NCBI GenBank assembly: GCA_002159155.1
Contig: LZRQ01000157.1
Coordinates: forward strand, 1 to 8,157
DNA length: 8,157 nt
From: Firmicutes bacterium ZCTH02-B6
Lineage (GTDB): Bacteria; Bacillota; Limnochordia; Limnochordales; ZCTH02-B6
Reading direction: 5' to 3'
This document shows, piece after piece, positions 1-6,074 of the stretch (position 1 is its first letter; each line of letters begins with the position of its first letter). Both the position numbers and the translations under genes were made by a program. Under the pieces are notes generated by a model that was not told where the DNA came from, made no database searches, and saw only the letters and a list, made by a program, of their open reading frames with translations.

Positions 1-2
1 GG

Positions 3-1178
3 ACGGGGGCTTCCGCACAGGCGGCGAAGACCGAGGCCGCCAGCCAAGCGGGGATGGTTGCAGCCCCAAGCGAGACGTTTCCGCCTGGTGAACCGTCGGA
101 GTCCTTGGCGTTTGCGGACCTAGAGGGCAACCACCATGCGTTCGGGGATACGCCGGTTTGGCCCGAGGGAATGACACCCGATGCTGGTGCCGCCGTGCCG
201 AGAGGGGCGAGGGGGAGCGGCTCGGACCCGACAGATGACGCCCCTGGCGCCGCGGGCTTTACGACCGTGTTGGAGCGCGGGCAACAGCGTCTGCAAGAGG
301 ATTCTCATCTGAGGACCGGTTTGGGTGCCGGCGCGGCCTCCGGGTACGAAGAGGCCGGTGATTCCTCTAGCAGGGTGCCCGCGCGGGTCACCGGCGGCCA
401 GCCTGCAGCCAGTGATGGGCAGTTGAGTGATGAGGTCGACAGCTGGTCCGGGACAGGGGCCTACAGCGTGAATCCGTCTGGTGACGGCGAGCTGGCCCGG
501 TGGGAGGAGGAGACCCTTCTCCGCGCTAGCAGTGCCGAAGCGGGAGCCCCAGGTTGGGCTGCGGGACACGCTGTGGCCAGCACTCAGGAGCCGGCAGGCG
601 GCGACGGTGGCACAGGTATGGCGTTCTCGGTCCAACCCCAGCCGCTGGCTGGACCAGAGCCGGGTTCGCCTGACCCATCGGTGTTTCGCGGGTCGGTGAC
701 GCAGCAACTGTCCGAGCACCTGCTGGAGCTTGTGGCCGAAATGCGCCAACAGGTGACACCCGGCGGCGGTGGGCGCGTCGCGATCCGGTTGCATCCGGAG
801 TATCTGGGGGAAGTGGTTTTGCGGATCAGTGTTGACCCATCGGGCAGCGTAACGGCCCGTTTCGCCGTCGAGAATTCCCAGGTACGCGCTTGGATCCAGG
901 AAGACCTGCCCGAACTGCGGGCGGCCCTGGCCGAGCACGGACTGCAGCTTGCCGACGCCCATGTGGATAGCGGCCCGGGACACGGACACAGCGGCCTACT
1001 TGCTTTCGGCGGCTCTACGTCGGGGTGGGGCGCGAACCATGCACCGTCCCGGTCAACACCGTCGGAGCTGCATGAGTTGGGTACGACGCCGGTCGGCGAG
1101 GGAGCGAGCCTGATGGATGGCGATGGCCGCGCCTTGCCGCCCGACGGCATCGCGACCATGATCGATGTGGTTGTTTGA
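3..1178 (+). CDS. fliK: Flagellar hook-length control protein FliK, 3' part (5' end outside window)
   Basis: FliK is the secreted ruler that measures hook length and switches the export apparatus from hook to filament substrates. The frame is open to the left edge, so the true start lies upstream. The ATG at 54 has no ribosome site at usable spacing and is probably internal. Numbering from that ATG, residues 1 to about 210 are rich in Gly, Ser, Ala, Glu and Pro, with no recognisable fold, as expected for the poorly conserved, partly disordered FliK N-terminus. A helix at about 215-235 leads into the conserved Flg_hook core at about 242-305, including RLHPEYLGEVVLRI, a later F-x-V-E-N-S-x-V-R, and an L-P-E-L-R-x-x-L-x-E-H-G-L segment. 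That core supports the call. A Gly/Ser-rich tail ends the protein. The next genes are flgD and flgE, its functional partners. Identity is secure from the C-terminal core and context; total length is unknown. Confidence 0.9.
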   Translation, partial: TGASAQAAKTEAASQAGMVAAPSETFPPGEPSESLAFADLEGNHHAFGDTPVWPEGMTPDAGAAVPRGARGSGSDPTDDAPGAAGFTTVLERGQQRLQEDSHLRTGLGAGAASGYEEAGDSSSRVPARVTGGQPAASDGQLSDEVDSWSGTGAYSVNPSGDGELARWEEETLLRASSAEAGAPGWAAGHAVASTQEPAGGDGGTGMAFSVQPQPLAGPEPGSPDPSVFRGSVTQQLSEHLLELVAEMRQQVTPGGGGRVAIRLHPEYLGEVVLRISVDPSGSVTARFAVENSQVRAWIQEDLPELRAALAEHGLQLADAHVDSGPGHGHSGLLAFGGSTSGWGANHAPSRSTPSELHELGTTPVGEGASLMDGDGRALPPDGIATMIDVVV

Positions 1179-1188
1179 TGCCGGGGCT

Positions 1189-1208
1189 GTGCCGGCGCTG
1201 ACCGGCAC
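1189..1208 (+). other. GC-rich intercistronic hairpin between fliK and flgD
   Basis: A perfect 7-base inverted repeat, GTGCCGG and CCGGCAC, flanks a 6-base loop and begins 10 bases after the fliK stop. No T-run follows, so it does not look like an intrinsic terminator. It could be an RNA stability, processing or pausing element, or chance in GC-rich DNA. Confidence 0.35.
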
Positions 1209-1221
1209 TTACGCGGTGTGG

Positions 1222-1231
1222 CCTTATAAGG
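1222..1231 (+). promoter_or_regulatory. AT-rich palindrome CCTTATAAGG, possible internal promoter -10 or operator
   Basis: A perfect 10-base palindrome sits about 40 bases upstream of flgD and is the most AT-rich spot in the spacer. TATAAG at 1225-1230 matches 5 of 6 bases of a sigma-70-type -10 box. GCCTTATAA loosely recalls the sigma-28 (FliA/SigD) -10 GCCGATAA. The best -35-like sequence, GCTGAC at 1197-1202, lies 22 bases away, which is too far for a standard promoter. An internal promoter or protein-binding site is possible but not shown. Confidence 0.2.
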
Positions 1232-1255
1232 AAAACGTGCACGAGACCCGTCAGC

Positions 1256-1265
1256 GGGGAGGTGA
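1256..1265 (+). promoter_or_regulatory. Ribosome binding site that sets the flgD start
   Basis: GGGGAGGTGA is close to the anti-Shine-Dalgarno consensus and ends 5 bases before the ATG at 1271. This selects that ATG over the in-frame GTG at 1262, which lies inside the ribosome site itself. Confidence 0.75.
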
Positions 1266-1270
1266 GGCCA

Positions 1271-1732
1271 ATGGACGCAGTCAGTTTGTACACTGCCGTG
1301 GCGTCTAGCGCCGCAGAGCGCAGCCGTTACAGCGGGGGCGCATCCTCCGGCAATGACACAGCGGAACTGGGCAAAGACGCCTTCTTGCGACTGTTGGTGA
1401 CACAGCTGCGCTATCAGGATCCCATCAATCCCGTCAAGGATCAGGAGTTCATCGCGCAGCTGGCCCAGTTCAGCGCGCTGGAGCAGATGAACAACATGGC
1501 CTCCCAGATGGAGCGTCTAGCCGATTTCCATTGGCAGTTCGGCGGGCTTGGCCAAGCGGTCAGCCTTTTGGGGCGGACCGTGGTGATCCTCGATCCGCTC
1601 ACCGGCGCGCCGATTACCGGCAAGGTGGACGGGGTGTACCTCGACAACGGCACGCCCATGCTCATCGTGGGCGAGCGGCGCTTCTCGTTGGGAGACGTGC
1701 TGGAAGTGCGGCCGGACGAGGCCGCGAAGTAG
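1271..1732 (+). CDS. flgD: Flagellar hook assembly scaffold (hook cap) FlgD, short form
   Basis: FlgD is exported by the flagellar type III apparatus. It caps the growing hook and guides insertion of FlgE subunits. The 153-residue product starts at the ATG preceded by a near-consensus ribosome site. After a low-complexity N-terminus (about 1-33), the FlgD signature spans about 36-76: DAFLRLLVTQLRYQDPINP, then QEFIAQLAQFSALEQMNNM. Residues about 95-147 form a small beta-rich segment with LLGRTV, a G-K-V-D-G-V turn and FSLGDVLEV, as in short Bacillus-type FlgD. At 153 residues it is much shorter than enterobacterial FlgD (about 230) and lacks the larger C-terminal Tudor/FnIII-like insertions. 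It lies between fliK and flgE, the usual hook cluster. The call is secure; only the start is a choice, between 1271 and 1262. Confidence 0.95.
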   Translation: MDAVSLYTAVASSAAERSRYSGGASSGNDTAELGKDAFLRLLVTQLRYQDPINPVKDQEFIAQLAQFSALEQMNNMASQMERLADFHWQFGGLGQAVSLLGRTVVILDPLTGAPITGKVDGVYLDNGTPMLIVGERRFSLGDVLEVRPDEAAK

Positions 1733-1754
1733 AGCCGGGGAGGATTGAGCAGCC

Positions 1755-2966
1755 ATGATGCGGTCTTTGTTCTCCGGGGTCTCGGGCCTGCTGGTCCACC
1801 AGACCCGCATGGACGTCATCGGCAACAACATCGCCAACGTCAACACGGTCGGCTACAAGACGAGCCGCGTGACGTTTCAGGACATGCTGTACCAGTCGCT
1901 GCGGGCGGCCACGGCACCGTCGCAAGACCGCGGCGGCACCAACCCGCGGCAGGTAGGTCTCGGGGTGCAGCTGGGCACTATCGATGTGATCCACTCCCCG
2001 GGCAACCTCCAGCCCACCGGGATCACTACGGACCTTGCGATTCGCGGCAACGGCTTCTTCATCGTGCTCGAGGGCGACCAGCAATTTTACACTCGGGCAG
2101 GCGTCTTTGACTTCGACCAGGAGGGCTGGCTCGTTTCCAAGGCAAGCGGCATGCGGGTGGCCGGCTGGAACGCGGTGAACGGCGCGGTCGATACGGACAA
2201 GCCCGTGGAGGCGATCCGGATTTCCTCCGACCACACCCTGCCCGCGCGGGCCACGACCCAAGTGGTGCTCACCGGAAACTTGAGCGCAGAGAGCGCTGTC
2301 GAGGCCACCGTCACACGTTCAATTTCCGTCTACGATTCGCTTGGGCGCCGCCAGGAAGTGCTGGTGACCTTCACCAAGGCGGCCGACAACCAGTGGGACT
2401 GGGCGGCCAAGTGGAACGGCACTTCGGTTGGGTCCGGGCAGATCACCTTTACCGCAACGGGCGAGTACTCGGGCGTCAACGGAACGCAGGTGACGTTTAC
2501 TCCTCCCGGGGGCGCGGCTCCGATGACCTTCGACCTGGACTTCGAGTCGTTGACCCAGTACTCGGGGCTCTCGGACGTGAACGTGCGCAGCCAGAACGGC
2601 TTTCCGCCGGGGTCGCTGGAGGAAGTGCGCATCGACGCCACCGGCACGATCACAGGCATCTTCTCCAATGGCCTGACGCAAGTGCTGGCGCAGCTGGCGA
2701 CGGCCACATTCGCCAATCCTGGAGGCCTTGAGCAGGTGGGCGAAACCTCGTTCCGCGCCTCGCACAACTCCGGGTTGCCGCGCATCGGTACCCCGGGCAC
2801 CGCGGACCGCGGCTTCGTCGCTTCGGGAACGGTGGAAATGTCCAACGTGGACCTGTCGGAAGAGTTCACGCAGATGATCATCACTCAGCGCGGGTTCCAG
2901 GCCAATTCCCGCATTATCACGACCTCCGACGAGATGCTGCAGGAACTGGTGAACCTGAAGCGGTAA
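1755..2966 (+). CDS. flgE: Flagellar hook protein FlgE
   Basis: FlgE is the exported subunit of the hook, the curved universal joint between rod and filament. The 403-residue product has the N-terminal signature of rod and hook proteins, with GVSGLLVHQTRMDVIGNNIA at about 8-27 followed by NVNTVGYK. It ends in the matching C-terminal segment, where about 355-403 includes SNVDLSEEFTQMIITQRGFQ and NSRIITTSDEMLQEL. These two termini form the coiled-coil D0/D1 core. Between them lie RGNGFFIV near 96 and a FlgE-type D2 region with VYDSLGRRQEVLVTFTKA near 192-209. That D2 region and the length favour FlgE over the shorter rod proteins FlgF and FlgG. No cysteine is present. Two adjacent ATGs (1755, 1758) follow GGAGG at 1739-1743; 1755 has the better spacing. 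Only 22 bases separate it from flgD. No flbD gene follows it. Confidence 0.95.
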   Translation: MMRSLFSGVSGLLVHQTRMDVIGNNIANVNTVGYKTSRVTFQDMLYQSLRAATAPSQDRGGTNPRQVGLGVQLGTIDVIHSPGNLQPTGITTDLAIRGNGFFIVLEGDQQFYTRAGVFDFDQEGWLVSKASGMRVAGWNAVNGAVDTDKPVEAIRISSDHTLPARATTQVVLTGNLSAESAVEATVTRSISVYDSLGRRQEVLVTFTKAADNQWDWAAKWNGTSVGSGQITFTATGEYSGVNGTQVTFTPPGGAAPMTFDLDFESLTQYSGLSDVNVRSQNGFPPGSLEEVRIDATGTITGIFSNGLTQVLAQLATATFANPGGLEQVGETSFRASHNSGLPRIGTPGTADRGFVASGTVEMSNVDLSEEFTQMIITQRGFQANSRIITTSDEMLQELVNLKR

Positions 2967-3041
2967 GCAGCATCCGTGCGGTAGTCGCCCGGGGCGGCAA
3001 TGCATGCCGGCCGTAGCGGCGCGTCACGATGGGGTGGGCGC

Positions 3042-3842
3042 ATGGATCGAAGCAGCGTACTGGGGATCTTTATCGGGCTAACCGCCATCATCTGGGCGGT
3101 AACCAGCGACGGCGATTGGCGCCTGTTCGTGGATTGGCCCTCTCTGGTGATCGTGTTGGGTGGCACCATTGCCGCCACCCTGATCAGCCATCCGATGGAG
3201 CAGATCGCGAGGGTGCCGATGCTGGTGCGCGTCGCCTTCTCCCAGCGCCGCCAGACCGCAGCCGACGTCATCCCGCTGATGGTCCATTTCGCTGAGAAAG
3301 CGCGCCGGGAAGGCCTTCTGGCCATGGAGGAAGAGGCGGAGGCGCTGGAAGACCCGTTCTTGCGCAAGGGGATCCAGTTGGCGGTGGACGGCGTCGACCC
3401 AGAGATCGTTCGTAACGTGCTGGAGACGGAAATCGACTTTTTGTCCGAGCGGCACGCGGCCGGCCGAGCCGTTTTTCAGACGGCCGGCAACTTCGCCCCG
3501 GCGTTCGGTATGCTGGGTACGCTCGTCGGACTTATCCGCATGCTGGCGTACTTGGAAAACCCGGACCAAATCGGCAGCGGCCTGGCGGTGGCGCTCATCA
3601 CCACGTTCTACGGCGCGGTATTGGCCAACCTGGTCTTCCTGCCGATCGCCGGAAAGCTGCAGGTGAAAAGCAGCCAGGAGCTCCTGGTGAAGGCCCTGGT
3701 CGTCGAGGGCATCCTGGCCATTCAGGCCGGCGACAACCCGCGCATCGTGGAGGAAAAGCTCCGAGCGTTCCTGTCCCGCGCGCCCCAGGGGCGCGGCCCG
3801 TCGCCGGCCGACGAAGGAGTAAGGTCCTCTCATGCCGCTTAG
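3042..3842 (+). CDS. motA: Flagellar motor stator subunit MotA (PomA/MotP-like)
   Basis: MotA forms the pentameric ring of the stator, which couples ion flow to torque on FliG. The 266-residue product has four membrane segments at about 5-21, 33-50, 150-170 and 181-203. The long cytoplasmic loop carries the KARREGLLAMEEEAEALE region (about 86-103), matching the charged Arg and Glu residues that face FliG. Conserved channel prolines are Pro153 (in APAFGMLGTLVGLI) and Pro201 (in FLPIAGKL). The C-terminal EGILAIQAGDNPRIVEEKL is typical of the family. As I remember the sequences, TM3/TM4 and the C-terminal stretch resemble sodium-type PomA/MotP more than E. coli MotA, which is an inference. The start at 3042 gives the usual MotA N-terminus; an upstream ATG at 3000 would add 14 atypical residues and has a poor ribosome site. 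Its 3' end overlaps motB by 11 bases, implying coupled translation. Confidence 0.93.
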   Translation: MDRSSVLGIFIGLTAIIWAVTSDGDWRLFVDWPSLVIVLGGTIAATLISHPMEQIARVPMLVRVAFSQRRQTAADVIPLMVHFAEKARREGLLAMEEEAEALEDPFLRKGIQLAVDGVDPEIVRNVLETEIDFLSERHAAGRAVFQTAGNFAPAFGMLGTLVGLIRMLAYLENPDQIGSGLAVALITTFYGAVLANLVFLPIAGKLQVKSSQELLVKALVVEGILAIQAGDNPRIVEEKLRAFLSRAPQGRGPSPADEGVRSSHAA

Positions 3843-4590
3843 GCCGCCGTCCTTGCGTTCCCGCCGGCATGGTGCTGGGGGCGAGCCAGGCCAGTCGCCC
3901 TGGCTCCTTACCTACTCCGACATGATGACGCTGCTCTTGTGTTTCTTCGTCCTCCTGTTCAGCTTTTCAGAGATCGATGTCCAGCGGTTCCGGACGATCC
4001 TGGCGGCGTTTCAAGCGTCCCTGGGCGTGCTGGACGGCGGGAGGACCCTCATCGAGACACAGCCTGACATGCAAGGCAGCGCGGAGTGGGAGCTGAGGGA
4101 CGTGGAGTTTTACCGCCCCGAGCTGGAAGCCCAGCTCCGCGCGGTGTACAGCCGTGTGCGGGATTTGGTACAGGAGCGCGGCATCGGTGCCACCATGCAG
4201 GTGGAGCTCAACGAGCGTGGGGTCACCGTGCGGTTTGCCGACGCGGTATTTTTCGACCTGGGCAAAGCCGACCTAAAACCGGAGGCGTTGCGCACCCTCG
4301 ATGAAGTGGCGACCCTCTTGAAAGAGGTGCCTAATCATATCCGCATCGAGGGCCATACCGACAATTGGCCTATCCGGACCGAGCGGTTTCCTTCCAACTG
4401 GGAACTGAGCACGGCGAGGGCCACTACGGTGCTCCGGTACTTGGTGGAGCAACATGGGCTGAACCCAACCCGCGTGTCAGCAGCGGGCTATGGAGAGTAC
4501 CGCCCGCTGATGCCCAATGACACGGACGAAAACCGGGCCCGCAACCGGCGTGTGGACATCGTGATCCTGCGCCTTGATTTGGGCGAGTAG
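3832..4590 (+). CDS. motB: Flagellar motor stator subunit MotB (PomB/MotS-like) with OmpA-type peptidoglycan-binding domain
   Basis: MotB pairs with MotA in the ion channel and anchors the stator to peptidoglycan. The 252-residue product has a basic, Pro/Gly-rich N-terminus and one membrane helix at about 24-46. Asp30, in LLTYSDMMTLLLCFFVLLFS, is the essential ion-binding carboxylate (Asp32 in E. coli). A plug/linker region follows. The OmpA-like domain spans about 132-245, with VFFDLGKADLKPEAL, EGHTDNWPI (Asp177), NWELSTARA and NRARNRRVD (Arg239/Arg240), the peptidoglycan-contacting motifs. The helix and following CFFVLLFSFSEIDVQRF closely resemble my memory of Vibrio PomB, including a Cys (37) seven residues after the Asp. 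This suggests sodium coupling, which is inferred. The start overlaps the motA end; AAGGAG at 3814-3819 or AAGG at 3821-3824 could serve as ribosome site. Confidence 0.95.
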   Translation: MPLRPPSLRSRRHGAGGEPGQSPWLLTYSDMMTLLLCFFVLLFSFSEIDVQRFRTILAAFQASLGVLDGGRTLIETQPDMQGSAEWELRDVEFYRPELEAQLRAVYSRVRDLVQERGIGATMQVELNERGVTVRFADAVFFDLGKADLKPEALRTLDEVATLLKEVPNHIRIEGHTDNWPIRTERFPSNWELSTARATTVLRYLVEQHGLNPTRVSAAGYGEYRPLMPNDTDENRARNRRVDIVILRLDLGE

Positions 4591-4623
4591 GCGGCCGGGC
4601 TGGGGCGCAAGTCTGGCCTGGCA

Positions 4624-4630
4624 GAAGGAG
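4624..4630 (+). promoter_or_regulatory. Ribosome binding site that favours a TTG start for fliL
   Basis: GAAGGAG ends 9 bases before the in-frame TTG at 4640. The ATG at 4661 has no comparable site in the 20 bases before it. The strong site therefore argues for the TTG start. Confidence 0.55.
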
Positions 4631-4639
4631 TGCTGGCTT

Positions 4640-5110
4640 TTGGCCCGAAACGCGCTTGACATGCGAAACCTAATCATCTTGCTCGCACTGGTCATTCTCC
4701 TGGCGGCCGGTACGGCGTATGCGGTCTACGCCTACATGGGAGTGTCCTTTGGCTGGCGCTCTGGCGGAACCGGTCCTGGCGCGGCGGCGTCGCTGCCGCA
4801 GCCCGGCCCGATGCTGGACGCTGGCACGTTCACGGTCAATCTTTCCGCTGGCAATGGGCCTTCCGCCCGCTATGTCCGTACCGGCATCGTGCTGGAGCTC
4901 GCGTCGCTGCAGGTGCAAGCAGCCCTTGAACAGCGTATGCCCCAGGTGCGAGATCGCATCATCGGCGTGCTGCGGGAGCAGACCATGGAGTCGCTGCACG
5001 GAAGCGACGGCATGACGCAGCTTAAGGATCAGCTGCGGGCGTCCATTGAGGAGCTGACAGGCCCCGAGATGGTTGTCGATATCTACCTTGTGGATTTGGT
5101 GGTACAATGA
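4640..5110 (+). CDS. fliL: Flagellar basal-body-associated protein FliL
   Basis: FliL is a single-pass inner-membrane protein that surrounds the stator units and supports their activity. From the TTG start the product is 156 residues; from the ATG at 4661 it would be 149. Residues about 10-33 are one hydrophobic helix (LIILLALVILLAAGTAYAVY), followed by a Gly/Pro/Ala-rich linker to about 58. The extracytoplasmic FliL domain covers about 60-156. It shows FTVNL, YVRTGIVLEL, the PQVRDRIIGVLREQTMESLH helix, a Lys-rich helix (TQLKDQLRASIEELTG) and the closing VVDIYLVDLVVQ, which matches the family's usual ending in -Q. Sequence conservation in FliL is low, but the domain pattern plus its place between motB and fliM make the call firm. 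The start codon is the least certain point. Confidence 0.88.
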   Translation: MARNALDMRNLIILLALVILLAAGTAYAVYAYMGVSFGWRSGGTGPGAAASLPQPGPMLDAGTFTVNLSAGNGPSARYVRTGIVLELASLQVQAALEQRMPQVRDRIIGVLREQTMESLHGSDGMTQLKDQLRASIEELTGPEMVVDIYLVDLVVQ

Positions 5111-5123
5111 GCTCAAGCCGACC

Positions 5124-5129
5124 AGGTGG
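5124..5129 (+). promoter_or_regulatory. Ribosome binding site that sets the fliM start
   Basis: AGGTGG lies 9 bases before the ATG at 5139, just downstream of the fliL stop. It supports an N-terminus beginning MRDLLNQRS. It makes the in-frame alternative start at 5073, buried inside fliL, unlikely. Confidence 0.55.
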
Positions 5130-5138
5130 TGGGCTGCC

Positions 5139-6074
5139 ATGAGGGACCTGTTGAACCAGCGCTCGCAGCGCGGCCCTGCCGTCAAGCGTTACGATTTCCG
5201 GCGGCCCGACAAGTTTTCCAAAGACCAACTTCGCACGCTCCAGATCATTCATGAAAGCTTCGCCCGCGGCATGGCGACCCACTTGTCCGGTTACATCCGT
5301 ACCATGGTCGAGGGCGAAGTGGTTTCGGTTAGCCAGACGTCTTACGACGAGTTCATCCGCTCGCTGGCCAACCCGACGCTGCTGGCCGTCTTGTCACTGG
5401 CGCCGCTCGAGGGTAACGCGTTGATAGAGATCCCGCCAGATCTGAGCTTTGTCATCATCGACCGGATGCTCGGCGGACCTGGAACGGTGCCCCCGCGCCT
5501 GCGCGAACTGACGGAGATCGAACAGACCGTGATGCGGCGGGTGCTCAATCGGGCGGTGACCGCGCTTGGTGAGGCGTGGGAGAGTCTTGTCCCCATGCAG
5601 CCGCGCCTCGAGCGGCTTGAGGTCAACCCGCAGTTTGTGCAGTTGGTGCCGCCGTTGGAAATGGTCGTCGTGATCGTGGTGCGGGTGACTTGGTCGCGGA
5701 TGGAGGGGCGGATCAGCATCTGCATCCCCCACGCCGCGCTGGAGTCCGTAGCTCCGCGCCTGAGTGCCCACCACTTGTTCGGCTCCGCCCATACACCGGA
5801 AGCGGGCAAGCACGTGGAGGAACTGCAGCGGCGGGTGGCCAACATGAGCGTACCGGTCACGGTCACCCTTGGACATGCCCAGGTGACTGTGGGCGAGCTT
5901 TTGGAACTGGCACCCGGAGACGTCGTGCTTCTTGAAACCCGCGTCGGCGACGACTTGCCGGTGCGGGTAGGGGACAAGACCAAGTTCCGCGGCCGACCAG
6001 GGCGAGTCGGCAGCCGTTTGGCCGTTGAAATTACTGAGGTTGTCGAGCCGAAAGGGGAGGAAGCCGATGAGTGA
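5139..6074 (+). CDS. fliM: Flagellar motor switch protein FliM, lacking the N-terminal CheY-binding peptide
   Basis: FliM forms the wall of the C-ring between FliG and FliN/FliY and transmits switching. The 311-residue product opens with VKRYDFRRPDKFSKDQLRTL (about 16-34), the usual entry to the FliM middle domain. The middle domain includes FARGMATHLS, EFIRSLANPTLL, LAPLEGNALIEI and IIDRMLGGPG (GGPG at 112-115, the FliG-contacting loop). The second CheC-like repeat begins about 124 with LTEIEQTVMRRVLNRA, and the C-terminal SpoA domain is about 237-303 (SVPVTVTLGHAQVTVGELLE). Typical FliM is about 330 residues and starts with an LSQ-x-EIDAL-type peptide that binds CheY-P. That peptide is missing here, and the shortfall of about 20-25 residues matches its loss. 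fliL ends normally just upstream, leaving no room for it. The 3' end overlaps fliY by 8 bases. Identity is firm. Confidence 0.93.
   Translation: MRDLLNQRSQRGPAVKRYDFRRPDKFSKDQLRTLQIIHESFARGMATHLSGYIRTMVEGEVVSVSQTSYDEFIRSLANPTLLAVLSLAPLEGNALIEIPPDLSFVIIDRMLGGPGTVPPRLRELTEIEQTVMRRVLNRAVTALGEAWESLVPMQPRLERLEVNPQFVQLVPPLEMVVVIVVRVTWSRMEGRISICIPHAALESVAPRLSAHHLFGSAHTPEAGKHVEELQRRVANMSVPVTVTLGHAQVTVGELLELAPGDVVLLETRVGDDLPVRVGDKTKFRGRPGRVGSRLAVEITEVVEPKGEEADE

Noticed and set aside
54..56. ATG at 54 as the start of fliK
   Set aside because: The frame continues open to the left edge, and no ribosome site stands at a usable distance, so it is probably internal.
120..989. 289-codon minus-strand frame opposite fliK
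   Set aside because: No domain, no ribosome site seen, Arg/His/Pro-rich composition typical of an antisense shadow. The + strand has the conserved Flg_hook core.
1189..1208. Rho-independent terminator after fliK
   Set aside because: The stem is followed by TTACGCGG, not a T-run, and the downstream genes belong to the same operon.
1197..1230. Standard promoter made of GCTGAC and TATAAG
   Set aside because: Spacing of 22 bases is too long and the -35 match is weak; kept only as a low-confidence regulatory possibility at the palindrome.
3000..3041. Upstream ATG extending MotA by 14 residues
   Set aside because: The extension is unlike MotA N-termini and has no good ribosome site. ATG 3042 gives the standard start of the first membrane helix.
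5073..5138. In-frame upstream start extending FliM by 22 residues
   Set aside because: It lies within the conserved end of fliL and adds a Trp-rich segment with no CheY-binding motif.
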